Under the pieces are notes generated by a model that worked only from the letters and a program-made list of their open reading frames with translations, searched no databases and was not told the origin of the DNA. From positions 22,490 through 86,489 of the forward strand of contig NZ_JAFBCV010000017.1 in the NCBI RefSeq assembly GCF_016907895.1: DNA of 64,000 bases, read 5' to 3'. This document shows, one piece after another, positions 34,813 through 43,518 of this stretch. This stretch comes from Shouchella xiaoxiensis. GTDB lineage: Bacteria > Bacillota > Bacilli > Bacillales > Bacillaceae_D. Position numbers and translations under genes: made by a program. Each line of letters begins with the position of its first letter. The first letter of the stretch is position 1.

Positions 34813-35792
34813 ACGTTCTGATTCTTGGAGGGACCTTGTTTTTAGGCAAACATCTTGCTGAACAGGCTGTGCAAAGAGGAATGAAAATGACGTTATTTAA
34901 TCGTGGCACAACAAACCCGACTTTCCTCCAGCATACAGCTGGTGTCACTCATCTTATTGGCGACCGGGGCACGGATGATAGTAAGCGTTTAACAGATCAA
35001 TGGGATGTTGTGATTGATGTGGCCGGAAGAGACCCCGAAGATGTGCGTCGTTCTGTTGATCAGCTGAAGGATCGCTGCAAGATGTATGTGTATATATCAA
35101 GCGTCAGCGCCTACAAAAATCTCCAATCGGGTCCTGTCCTTGAATCGGATGCTCTTCACGAGCTCGACCAAGATGACTACGCGAGCAACAAAGCAACTAG
35201 TGAAGTTATCGTCAATGAAACGTTCTATGACCGCTCCCTCATTATTCGTCCCGGGCTGATCGTCGGTCCTGATGACTCAACGGATCGCTTTACTTATTGG
35301 CCTTGGCGTATGAAGCAAGGAGGCAACGTGCTTGTGCCCGATGTTTCTGAGAACAAAGCTGTTCAGTTTATTGACGTGCGTGATTTATCTACATGGATTC
35401 TTCAATTAATTGAGCAGGGACAAACAGGAACATTTAATGCAACGGGACCACAAGCCCCCCTTTCATTCCGCTCATTCCTTGAGCGATGTCAGGAACTTGT
35501 AGCACCGCAAGAAACCAAGCTTTATTGGGTAAATGAGGAGACGTTACAAGAAAACGACGTACAGCCGTGGATTGAACTTCCCTTCTGGCTGCCTGATTCC
35601 CTCCGCATGAACGGCTTGCTACAAGTAAATAGTAACAAGGCAATTGCTGCGGGGTTGACGTACCGCTCGCTTGATGAAACGATTATTGACACGCTGAACT
35701 GGAGTTTAACGAAGCGCACGGGTCCTTGGCAAGCGGGGATGTCACTAGAAAAAGAGAGTCAGCTTTTGACGAGCGTTCCTCCTATGAAGTGA
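34809..35792 (+). CDS. NAD(P)-dependent epimerase/dehydratase (SDR)
   Basis: 327 residues of the extended SDR family: [19 protein letters not shown] binds the nucleotide, [11 protein letters not shown] resembles the active-site Tyr/Lys region but with the Tyr earlier ([11 protein letters not shown]), and [16 protein letters not shown] follows. Likely acts on a nucleotide sugar or similar. Start overlaps clpP (ATGA). ECF41 sigma factors are reported to sit next to carboxymuconolactone decarboxylase, oxidoreductase or epimerase genes, which this arrangement resembles. Confidence 0.85.
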   Translation: MNVLILGGTLFLGKHLAEQAVQRGMKMTLFNRGTTNPTFLQHTAGVTHLIGDRGTDDSKRLTDQWDVVIDVAGRDPEDVRRSVDQLKDRCKMYVYISSVSAYKNLQSGPVLESDALHELDQDDYASNKATSEVIVNETFYDRSLIIRPGLIVGPDDSTDRFTYWPWRMKQGGNVLVPDVSENKAVQFIDVRDLSTWILQLIEQGQTGTFNATGPQAPLSFRSFLERCQELVAPQETKLYWVNEETLQENDVQPWIELPFWLPDSLRMNGLLQVNSNKAIAAGLTYRSLDETIIDTLNWSLTKRTGPWQAGMSLEKESQLLTSVPPMK

Positions 35793-35809
35793 TAGAATTA
35801 AACAGAACG

Positions 35810-35838
35810 AAAGCCAGAACAACTACTACTCTGGCTTT
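35810..35838 (+). terminator. Terminator of the sigma-clpP-epimerase operon
   Basis: AAAGCCAGA (35810-35818) and TCTGGCTTT (35830-35838), followed by CTTTTTTCC. Confidence 0.8.
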
Positions 35839-35870
35839 CTTTTTTCCTTTATTGTAAATCGCAGAATGCG

Positions 35871-36281
35871 CTAGCACTGATCCAATATTTCATCAATCGC
35901 TTCCGTTAAGCGATGCCTGATCACAAGTTGGCACTTACGTGCGCTTTCATTCAGGTAATTCAAATCTTCCGTCTGAGTTTGCCAAGACAGCTTGGTCTCT
36001 TGCTCTAATTGCTTAAGCACATGATCAATTTCTATTTTATACTGGTCGTAAAGCTGAGCTGCCTTACCTTCAGATTTGAATCCTTCAGGAAGACGATAAT
36101 GCAAACGTGTTAACCATTTTTGGAACAACGTATCGTTGTCGAATTCTTTTTTTCGCTCAGCTAGTACGCTACCAACTTCCTGAGTAAATCCATTCGAGAA
36201 ACCGTACTCTGCTAGTTTTGCTTCAATTGCTTTGATTGTTAAATTTGTAGGACTTTTCTTATAGAATAATTTCTTTATCAC
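35871..36281 (-). CDS. Hypothetical helical protein
   Basis: 136 residues, all-helical and charged (SVLAERKKEFDNDTLFQKWL, YDQYKIEIDHVLKQLEQET). No signal or membrane segment. The start is GTG 36279-36281 after AGGAGTAAAAGTT. Its beginning overlaps the 3' part of the broken NUDIX gene upstream. Unknown function. Confidence 0.6.
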   Translation of the reverse strand: MIKKLFYKKSPTNLTIKAIEAKLAEYGFSNGFTQEVGSVLAERKKEFDNDTLFQKWLTRLHYRLPEGFKSEGKAAQLYDQYKIEIDHVLKQLEQETKLSWQTQTEDLNYLNESARKCQLVIRHRLTEAIDEILDQC

Positions 36282-36774
36282 AACTTTTACTCCTATGATG
36301 AATCGGCAATAATTCATATTTAATTAACATATTGTTATGGAGGATGCAGTGATGATTAAACACGCCCTCTTCCTTTAAGAGATTGTTTAAGTAATAAGGC
36401 ATCATTTGTCCTACACCAAAATTTTTTTCACTAGTTAACCAGGTAATTTATTTCCAATCGAGAATTCCTTCCTTTGTTTTTCTAGGAGTTTGATAGTCAT
36501 AAGTGTCTTCAATGGCTACAACAAACACATAAAGTCCATCGCTGTAGTTGTCTTCTGTATTCCATGTAATAATGCCTTTATCAATAATGTTGCACGAACT
36601 AATATCAATTCCCGTTTCTTCTTTGACTTCTCGAATAACGCACTCTTTCGGTGTCTCACCAGGTTCAATCTTACCGCCAACGCCATTCCAAAGCCCTTTT
36701 AATGGCTTATACTCTCGATTAAGAACTAACAGCTTCTCCTTTTTACGGATAAAACATAATGTTTGTTTGTACAC
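36259..36774 (-). pseudogene. NUDIX hydrolase gene interrupted by an in-frame stop
   Basis: The reading frame MYKQTLCFIRKKEKLLVLN...LWNGVGGKIEPGETPKECVIREVKEETG (NUDIX box with all Glu residues) stops at TAA 36448-36450 after EGILDWK, 108 residues in. The same frame continues for 62 more sense codons (ITWLTSEKNFGVGQMMPYYL ... HCILHNNMLIKYELLPI), which is the usual C-terminal part of MutT-like 8-oxo-dGTP or related hydrolases. A Glu or Lys codon changed to TAA explains it. The truncated form lacks the last strands and helix and may be unstable. Confidence 0.8.
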
Positions 36775-36788
36775 GACACCCTCTCCTT

Positions 36789-37238
36789 CTAAAATACCAG
36801 CTTCATCCCCTCATGGCTTGCTTCAAACCCAATTCGTTCATAGAAGCGGTGCGCATCTTTCCGCTGCTTGTCTGTCGTTAACTGGACGAGTCCACAGCCT
36901 TCTTCTTTGGCAATGTCAACCGCTTTTTGCACTAAGGCTTCACCAATTCCTTGTCCACGAAACGCTCGACCAATTCGAACACCTTCTATCTGTGCTCGCT
37001 TCATTCCCGTCCGCGCTAAACCGGGAATAATCGTTAACTGAAGAAAACCGGCGAGCGTGTCTTCTTTTTCTACAAGTAAAATAACGTTGCCTTTTTGAGC
37101 TTTAATTGCTCGGAATGCCTCTATGTATGCCTCAGGAAGTGGCTCTACGTTTTTTTCTCGTGTAGCACCAAGCTCATCATCAGCAAGCATGGCTACAATG
37201 GCGTTTAGATCTGCTTCAAGTGCGGTTCTGAAATTCAT
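36789..37238 (-). CDS. GNAT-family N-acetyltransferase
   Basis: 149 residues. GNAT acetyl-CoA motif IGRAFRGQGIGEALVQKAVD and the C-terminal QLTTDKQRKDAHRFYERIGF. Substrate unknown. Start ATG 37236-37238 behind AAGGGAAGCGAAGG; it follows the lipoprotein gene by 16 bases, so the two are probably in one transcript. Confidence 0.88.
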   Translation of the reverse strand: MNFRTALEADLNAIVAMLADDELGATREKNVEPLPEAYIEAFRAIKAQKGNVILLVEKEDTLAGFLQLTIIPGLARTGMKRAQIEGVRIGRAFRGQGIGEALVQKAVDIAKEEGCGLVQLTTDKQRKDAHRFYERIGFEASHEGMKLVF

Positions 37239-37254
37239 CCTTCGCTTCCCTTCT

Positions 37255-37836
37255 TCACTGCATGTCAGCAAACAATTTTGTTTCAATCCCTTTTTCAGTC
37301 AAAAATTCTTCTATTTTCGCCTGTTCTCTTCCGTTAACATGCTTAGGCATATTGCCAAGAACGGCTAAATCGGCAAGGGCGAGTTCTTCTTCGTCATCCA
37401 TAAGAAAATCAAGCTCTACGAGATAAGAATTAAAACCAGTTACATAGGCGCTAATTCGTTCTGTTTCTTCCTGATAGTTTTCAGGTAGCGTATTGCTATC
37501 AATATAGAATGCAAAGTTTTCATCGTTTTCTTTTAACAGAGTATTAATCTCCGTGAACGTTGCTTGTTCAGATTCCGTTAGCGGTTCTCCTAAATCAAGT
37601 ACTTCTTCATAAGGATAGCGTTGATTTAATAAGGTTTCGCTGCTGTCCAAGTATGTTTTAATGCTCGCTTTCGCTTCTTCCTCATCCACATTTTCTGCCT
37701 GTTTCTCTGACTCAAAAATAGTTACTTCAAGCGGTTCATTTGGTATGTTCACTGTCTCAAGTGATTCTTTTTCAGCTTCCCCGGAACATGCTGCAAGCGC
37801 TAAGCCTGCAACAAGTCCAGCTAACACCTTCTTCAT
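37255..37836 (-). CDS. NDxxF-motif lipoprotein
   Basis: 193 residues. Lipobox LAAC (Cys17), acidic helical body, and the segment NDENF which fits the NDxxF motif family of Bacillus lipoproteins; later NTLPENYQEETERISAYVTG. Cell-surface protein of unknown function. Ends in TKLFADMQ. GNAT gene follows 16 bases later. Confidence 0.75.
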   Translation of the reverse strand: MKKVLAGLVAGLALAACSGEAEKESLETVNIPNEPLEVTIFESEKQAENVDEEEAKASIKTYLDSSETLLNQRYPYEEVLDLGEPLTESEQATFTEINTLLKENDENFAFYIDSNTLPENYQEETERISAYVTGFNSYLVELDFLMDDEEELALADLAVLGNMPKHVNGREQAKIEEFLTEKGIETKLFADMQ

Positions 37837-38006
37837 TTAATCTCTCCTTTTTTATTGGCTACTAGTTAATCATTCATTTTTCTAGAACAAATGCCTGCGC
37901 TATAAGCACTGCTCTGAAAATAATAAGCTTCGATTGTATTTCGATACCCGAAGCAAGAGATTTCCGCTCTTCTAACGTTTCATGAGTAGTTTCCGTAACG
38001 ATGCGT

Positions 38007-38564
38007 TTATTCGGTATTTGTCGTATAAATATGAGTAAGCAACAACACTTCACTTGATTCAAGTTCCTCTTTTTTGATTGAGATATATGTATTTCGCGCC
38101 GTCGTGAATGATTTAAAAAAGATGATGGCGATTACTTGTTTCTGCTTATTTTCTATATACGTTTTTTTATCTAGAAGATCACTTCTAAACAAATAAGCTT
38201 TATTTCCTTTTTCATAAAGAAAACACGGGTTTGTTGTGACTTTGCTTGTATTAATAAAGTGTCCACATGGTTGACCTTCCAATGTTCCGGTCGGATAGAT
38301 GTACCACTTATCACGCCACAAACTGTTTTTAAAGGAGAAATAAGTAGCACTATATGATTTTTCTTTTCCATTTATTGTGGCAATGTAGTTTTTCTTATTG
38401 GCTATTTTTAAAAACGCATCAACAACCCGTTCCATCCTCGTTCGATAAAAACGTCGCATGGTCCCTGCTTCTTTCTCGTCTGGTTGTAAGACAGAAATTC
38501 GTTTAGTGGAGTAGCGGTATAAAGGCAATTAAAAAAAGTAATCGTAATCGGCGTGCGGTTCCAT
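38007..38564 (-). pseudogene. Tubby-C-like protein gene with an early in-frame stop
   Basis: A GGAGG at 38569-38577 precedes ATG 38562-38564, giving MEPHADYDYFF then TAA (38529-38531) and directly TTG with LPLYRYSTKRISVLQ. From there 172 residues continue, with GTMRRFYRTRMERVVDAF and NTYISIKKEELESSEVLLL, resembling the tubby C-terminal-like family of bacilli that starts with a similar YxYSTKPI stretch. Either a nonsense change at codon 12 or a re-initiation at TTG 38528 with no ribosome site. An extended -10 (TGCTATACT) lies upstream at 38592-38600. Confidence 0.6.
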
Positions 38565-38904
38565 CTAGCTACCTCCAGTCATTCCCAACTAAGTATAGCA
38601 CACTTTTCGCACTACTCACTTAATCTACTTGACTAGCAGGGTTTGGGCTTCAAAAAAAGAAGTCTTTGATGATGGCTGGAGCGAGTTGATTGTCCCTATT
38701 ACAGGCGGAAGCTTGCCACGGAGGAACAGTTGAGCTTAACCAGTCTTCTCTTTACTTAGTCTCACCATTTCCTGATTGCGCTGACGTTAGCGTCATTCTT
38801 TTAATTCTTAAAAGAATGCGATTGATAGCGATAGGAAAATTCAAACTAAATAGCCCAATCTCTCTTTTAACCAAAATAGAGGAATTGAGCTTTTTTTAGT
38901 TCTG
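38565..38904 (+). other. Intergenic stretch with a possible coding remnant and terminator
   Basis: No intact gene. On the plus strand two frames look protein-like in sequence: VWASKKEVFDDGWSELIVPI (about 38640-38710) and ELNQSSLYLVSPFPDCADVS (about 38727-38790), together reading like one gene broken by a frameshift. A hairpin (AGCCCAATCTCT 38852-38863 with AGAGG-AATTGAGCT 38878-38891) then TTTTTTT ends it. I cannot name the parent family. Confidence 0.35.
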
Positions 38905-39537
38905 TCATTTTTGTATAGAATTCATTAACTGGTAGAAATATTCTGGTTTATGAGTCTTGTTGAGGTTATACCATGATTGTAATGCATCTGGTGTAAAGAC
39001 ATCTATTTTTTTCAGTACCTCGATTGCAAATTCCAGCGGAGCGATTCCTGATGCAGTAATGAGATTTGCATCACTTACTGCCGACCTGTTCTCATAAAAC
39101 ATTTCGCCTTTATAGTTCGGACATACCATTTTTGTATAGTCTAAGTTATTACTTGTATGCTTTTTCGTATCTAAATGCCCCCTGTTGGCGAGTGCTTCAA
39201 TAGCACCACATATTGCAGCAACAATAGTACCCCGCTTTAAAGCTTGATCAATTCTTTCCAAGAAAGGTTGATGCATGTCTTCATTCCAAGTAGTCCCTCC
39301 TGGTAGAATGATAAGATCTTTACTATTTAAGCTACATTCATCAAGAGAAAGATCTGGTTTGATCTTTAATCCCCCCATCGTCGTTATCATTTCTTTAGTA
39401 GCACCTACTGTCAGTACGTTTAAAGGGTCTAAATCTTTTTTGAAATACCTTCCTGAGTTTAACTCAGCAATTAAATAGCCATATTCCCAGTCCGACATTG
39501 TATTAAATACATAAAGAAAAGCATGTTTTGTTTGCAT
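38905..39537 (-). CDS. DJ-1/PfpI family protein (YoaZ-like)
   Basis: 210 residues, glutamine-amidotransferase-like fold. KHAFLYVFNTMSDWEYGYLI opens it with the acidic residue position; the nucleophile elbow is VAAICGAIEALA with Cys110; LIILPGGTTWNED follows the usual loop. Possible chaperone, deglycase or stress protein. Stands right after a WYL regulator gene, and a perfect 13-bp inverted repeat lies between the two. Confidence 0.88.
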   Translation of the reverse strand: MQTKHAFLYVFNTMSDWEYGYLIAELNSGRYFKKDLDPLNVLTVGATKEMITTMGGLKIKPDLSLDECSLNSKDLIILPGGTTWNEDMHQPFLERIDQALKRGTIVAAICGAIEALANRGHLDTKKHTSNNLDYTKMVCPNYKGEMFYENRSAVSDANLITASGIAPLEFAIEVLKKIDVFTPDALQSWYNLNKTHKPEYFYQLMNSIQK

Positions 39538-39578
39538 TCAATCACACTCCATTCACCGTTGATATAGCTACCATACAC

Positions 39579-39611
39579 GAACTACCCTGACAGTTACCGT
39601 CAGGGTAGTTC
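39579..39611. promoter_or_regulatory. Perfect 13-bp inverted repeat between WYL and DJ-1 genes
   Basis: GAACTACCCTGAC (39579-39591), AGTTACC spacer, and its perfect complement (39599-39611). One arm overlaps the last codons of the WYL gene (ELP-stop). No T tail follows on the minus strand, so an operator for the WYL regulator is at least as likely as a terminator. Confidence 0.5.
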
Positions 39612-40574
39612 ATATACTTGATGAAATTCGATTAATTCCGAGAGCACTTCAACAAGTCTTTTCTTCAGACTTAGTGGCTCAATCACTTTAAGTGATTGAT
39701 TATACGGTAAGAGTAAATGAGGGACATATGTATGCAAGAGATCGCTATCAAGCAAGAAGACGGCTTGTGTTGAAGTTCGTTCATGTAAATAATGACCTAA
39801 AAACCAATGTTGGCAAATATCTGCCAATACATGGTCATCGCCATTAAGTACCAAAGATACACTCTCTTTTCTGCCTTCTATAGGTGGAAGAAGCTTTTTT
39901 ATAAAAAAGTCCTGTGCTGAAAAATGTTCTGGTCGGGTAAACGTGTTTTCGGTAACCATGAGACTCTCAATTCGGTCTACTCTAAAACTACGGATATCAT
40001 TACGAAGATGGCAAAAACCAATTGTATACCACCTATTTTTCCAATAAATCATTTTGTACGGATCAATTAATCGATCATTAAAATGCTTCTCACCCTTTTT
40101 ACGGTAAAGAATGTTGATTGAATAACCGTCAGCTATGCTCTGCTCCAACTCCTTCAAAAAAGCTGCTATAGAGTGTGAACGTGATTGACTTATTACTTCA
40201 AGACTACTTACATGTTGGCTTATCTTTGTTTCCTGCTCATCATTCGCATAATGATTGAGTTTTGAAATGGCCCTATTTAGCGCTTCCCCTCCATAATACC
40301 CGGCTTCTTTTGCAAAAATAGCGGCGTGAGCAAGCGACGTTTGCTCCTTAAAATCAAAATACAGCGGGGCCTCGATAAAATGGTTTAACAACGTGTATCC
40401 ACCGTTATGTCCTGGTTCTGAAATGATTGGTACGCCACTTGTTGAAATGGTGTCAATATAGCGATACACAGTCCTTATATTCATCTCTAATTTTTCTGAG
40501 ATTTGTTTTGCGGTTATTTTTTTGCCTGAACGAAGCATCCATAAAATAGCTAACATATTATCAATTTTCGGCAT
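39600..40574 (-). CDS. WYL-domain HTH regulator
   Basis: 324 residues. N-terminal HTH (MPKIDNMLAILWMLRSGKKI, TAKQISEKLEMNIRTVYRYI), then a WYL domain (NDRLIDPYKMIYWKNRWY, SFRVDRIESLMVTE) and a C-terminal WCX-like part. Binds nucleic acid or nucleotides in other members; here a transcription regulator, probably of the DJ-1 gene. Start ATG 40572-40574 after AAAGGGGAAGGG; the ATG farther upstream adds 22 polar residues. Confidence 0.88.
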   Translation of the reverse strand: MPKIDNMLAILWMLRSGKKITAKQISEKLEMNIRTVYRYIDTISTSGVPIISEPGHNGGYTLLNHFIEAPLYFDFKEQTSLAHAAIFAKEAGYYGGEALNRAISKLNHYANDEQETKISQHVSSLEVISQSRSHSIAAFLKELEQSIADGYSINILYRKKGEKHFNDRLIDPYKMIYWKNRWYTIGFCHLRNDIRSFRVDRIESLMVTENTFTRPEHFSAQDFFIKKLLPPIEGRKESVSLVLNGDDHVLADICQHWFLGHYLHERTSTQAVFLLDSDLLHTYVPHLLLPYNQSLKVIEPLSLKKRLVEVLSELIEFHQVYELP

Positions 40575-40746
40575 ACCCTTCCCCTTTAAATCAGATTGAT
40601 CTTCTAGTCTATCGTACCGATTATTGCTAGAGTTCATCAACCTTTTCCCTTCCCAATTAATAAACCCAGTCTAAAAAAGCGCGAAAGAAATAAATCAAAT
40701 CTCTTCCGCGTTTTTTTTGATTTTTAAGGTTCTTTTCGTCTGCCAA

Positions 40747-41301
40747 TTACTTCTTACCGACAATAACGTAAACCGACTGGTTGGCAATTTTTGTTGCTGG
40801 TAGACGCTTATCTACGATTGTAAATCCGGCTTTTCGCATCGCTTCTTCCATTTCGATTGAGGAAACACGCGGCGCAGTCGGATGGTTTTCCTTCTCCATT
40901 TCAATACAGAGGAACAAGCCATCGTCTTTTAAAACGCGATAAATCTCCTGAAGTGCTTCATCAAGTGGCTCTACTTCATGCAAAGAGATCGACGCAATCG
41001 CTTTGTCAAAACGACTTTCGGCAAACGGCATCGATTTAAAATCACCTTGTGTTGTTTGGACGTTCGTTAGGTTCTGTTCCTCTGCTTTTGTTTCAATATA
41101 GGTGAGAATGTCTTGATCAAAATCAAATGCCTGAACCGATTTGACCAAGTTAGCAATGGCAAATGTAATATAGCCTGTTCCTGCACCAAGGTCGAGCACC
41201 TCATCCATCTCATTTAGAGTAACAAAATTTATTGCTTCACTTGCTGGAAAGCGCTCAATTGTTTCCAAATTGGTTATTTTCCGTTGTAGTCGATTATCCA
41301 T
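40747..41301 (-). CDS. Class I SAM-dependent methyltransferase
   Basis: 184 residues. Motif I VLDLGAGTGYITFAIANL, motif II VQAFDFDQDIL, motif IV FDKAIASISLHEVEPL: an Ubie/Methyltransf_11-type enzyme. Start ATG 41299-41301 with GGAGGAAAACAAT. Single gene. Substrate unknown. Confidence 0.87.
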   Translation of the reverse strand: MDNRLQRKITNLETIERFPASEAINFVTLNEMDEVLDLGAGTGYITFAIANLVKSVQAFDFDQDILTYIETKAEEQNLTNVQTTQGDFKSMPFAESRFDKAIASISLHEVEPLDEALQEIYRVLKDDGLFLCIEMEKENHPTAPRVSSIEMEEAMRKAGFTIVDKRLPATKIANQSVYVIVGKK

Positions 41302-41443
41302 ATTGTTTTCCTCCAATATTACAGATATAGAGAGTCCTTAATAACTATAATGAAGATTGCTTCCATTGTCAATCTACTTGTCACTCCCGCTTTTTTTGTG
41401 TACGCTACGATCAAGAACATAAGTCGAATGTGAGGATTTCCAA

Positions 41444-42145
41444 ATGAAGACAAAAAGCCATTTACTCGTCGTTGAAGATGAACCACGAATTGCCCGTGTC
41501 CTTGAACTAGAGTTAACCCATGAAGGATATACCGTTACCATTTTTAAAAACGGGCTTGAGGCGTGGGAAGCTTTGCAAGAAAATACATTTGATCTACTTT
41601 TACTTGATGTCATGCTCCCAGGCCTAAGCGGGATTGAACTACTTCGCCGTGTCCGCAGCCGTGACGATTTTACACCAGTTATTATGCTCACCGCAAGAGA
41701 TGCGACCGTTGACAAAGTAACGGGTCTTGATCTTGGCGCAAACGATTATATGACGAAACCGTTTGAAATTGAAGAACTGCTTGCTCGAATTCGCGCCTGC
41801 CTCAGACAAACAGCTGCGGCTAATCCGGCAAAACCAGCTGTTCGATTAGAAGTTGGGCCCCTTTCTGTCGATACCGCTTCTCATGATGTTCGCATTGATG
41901 AAAATCCGGTTTCGCTCACGAATAGGGAATATACATTGCTCTGCTGTTTACTTGAACATCCAAACCAAGTGCTGTCACGAGAGCAGCTGCTTGAACACGT
42001 ATGGGGCTATGATTTTTACGGTGAAACAAATATTGTTGATGTGTATATCCGCTATTTGCGTAATAAGCTGGAGAAACCATTTGGATACTCATTCATCCAA
42101 ACCGTGCGCGGCGCCGGTTACATGTTAAAGGAGCCTGACAAATGA
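41444..42145 (+). CDS. OmpR-family response regulator
   Basis: 233 residues: receiver domain (phosphorylated Asp55 in LLLLDVMLPG, acidic pair E11/D12, Lys in MTKPF) and OmpR winged HTH (SLTNREYTLLCCLLEHPNQV, YLRNKLEKPFGYSFIQTVRG, GYML). ArlR-like. The kinase gene overlaps it by 4 bases. Expected to bind tandem direct repeats; four 11-base repeats lie before the second PepSY gene. Confidence 0.95.
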   Translation: MKTKSHLLVVEDEPRIARVLELELTHEGYTVTIFKNGLEAWEALQENTFDLLLLDVMLPGLSGIELLRRVRSRDDFTPVIMLTARDATVDKVTGLDLGANDYMTKPFEIEELLARIRACLRQTAAANPAKPAVRLEVGPLSVDTASHDVRIDENPVSLTNREYTLLCCLLEHPNQVLSREQLLEHVWGYDFYGETNIVDVYIRYLRNKLEKPFGYSFIQTVRGAGYMLKEPDK

Positions 42146-43518
42146 CGCTCTCGTGGCGAATTACCTTGTTCTCAACTGGACTTGTTGCTGTGCTCATCTT
42201 ACTTGTGAACGTTTCTGTCTATACGTTTTTCAAAGCAAATTTAACAGAAGGCGAATTGGATCGCGTCGCTACACAAGCCATTACGGTGGCATCGAGCCTT
42301 GATCAGACCAGCATGAGTCCCGAAGCGCGGGAACAGTATTTAAATGCCTACGCCCCTGGCTCTGGTATGCTTCGTCTCATAGATGAGCAAGGAACCATCT
42401 TGTTAACGGTGACACGAAATCAAGAGCTGCTCGATTTGCCAACGGGATTCAATGCTGGTGAAGTGGCTGCGCTCGAGACCGTTGATGAAGAGAGCTATGC
42501 GACTGCGTCAGTACCGCTTATTTGGAACGATGGTCAAATTGTCTCCCTTCAGCTAACCGAGCAGCTAGAACATTACGATGAATCCGTACCGCTTCTTGGG
42601 ATGATCTTAACCATTGCTTCACTTGTCGTGCTCGTTCCGACATTTTTGGCCAGTCAAGCTCTCGGTCGGTTCATCGTTCGTCCGATTCGCTCGCTCGCAG
42701 CAACGATGAACGACATTCGTATCCGAGGTACGTTGAAAAAAGTCGATCATCTTCCAACGCAAAAAGATGAGCTTGCTGATTTGAGCCGTTCATTTAACCA
42801 TATGATTGAGTTGCTCCAGCAAAACGCCGAGCAGCAGCAACAGTTTGTCTCTGATGCCTCACATGAACTAAAAACACCGCTGACCGTTATTGAAAGCTAT
42901 ACGAATATGCTTAAGCGTTGGGGCAAAGACGATCAAGCAATGATTGATGAAGCAGTTGAAGCGATTCTATCGGAATCACAGCGAATGAAAGGATTAACAG
43001 AACAAATGCTCCTGCTAGCGAACGGTGAAACACCTACACACGAAAAACAATTGATTCGGTTAAATCGCCTAGTTTCGGAAACTGCGGAAAGAATGAGCGT
43101 TGCATCTGGTCGTACCATTTATGTAAAAGACAGCAACGGACCGCTTTACGTGACTGGATCAGAACCGTTGTTAAAACAGCTTCTGTTTATCCTACTGGAT
43201 AACGGAATCAAATACTCGGATAAATCGCTCACGCTTGAGCTGCGTTCATCTGGGTCAGACAACTGCTCGATTGCCGTTATTGATCAAGGAATCGGGATTA
43301 AAGCAGCGGATCAAGAAGACATCTTTAAACGATTCTACCGAGTTGATAAAGCCCGTTCGCGCGATACTGGCGGCAGCGGTTTAGGCTTAGCCATTGCTCA
43401 AAAAATCATTGCGGAGCATAACGGCTCCCTTTCACTTTCGAGCACAGAAGGTGTCGGATCTTCTTTTATCGTGACTTTGCCAACCGCAAAAAAGGAGGAG
43501 ACGGATGAAACGAATTAG
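42142..43518 (+). CDS. Sensor histidine kinase
   Basis: 458 residues: membrane helix, extracytoplasmic sensor (about 32-148), second helix, HAMP (about 172-222), DHp with His241 in SDASHELKTPLT, and HATPase with N box LLFILLDNGIKYS, G1 DQGIGI and G2 GGSGLGLAI. ArlS-like. Coupled to the regulator upstream and overlapping the PepSY gene downstream by 14 bases. Confidence 0.95.
   Translation: MTLSWRITLFSTGLVAVLILLVNVSVYTFFKANLTEGELDRVATQAITVASSLDQTSMSPEAREQYLNAYAPGSGMLRLIDEQGTILLTVTRNQELLDLPTGFNAGEVAALETVDEESYATASVPLIWNDGQIVSLQLTEQLEHYDESVPLLGMILTIASLVVLVPTFLASQALGRFIVRPIRSLAATMNDIRIRGTLKKVDHLPTQKDELADLSRSFNHMIELLQQNAEQQQQFVSDASHELKTPLTVIESYTNMLKRWGKDDQAMIDEAVEAILSESQRMKGLTEQMLLLANGETPTHEKQLIRLNRLVSETAERMSVASGRTIYVKDSNGPLYVTGSEPLLKQLLFILLDNGIKYSDKSLTLELRSSGSDNCSIAVIDQGIGIKAADQEDIFKRFYRVDKARSRDTGGSGLGLAIAQKIIAEHNGSLSLSSTEGVGSSFIVTLPTAKKEETDETN

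Noticed and set aside
37874..38062. 62-residue minus-strand frame (MNQVKCCCLLIF...)
   Set aside because: Overlaps the end of the tubby-like gene in another frame, has no ribosome site and no family look. It may be a frameshifted tail of that gene but I cannot show it.
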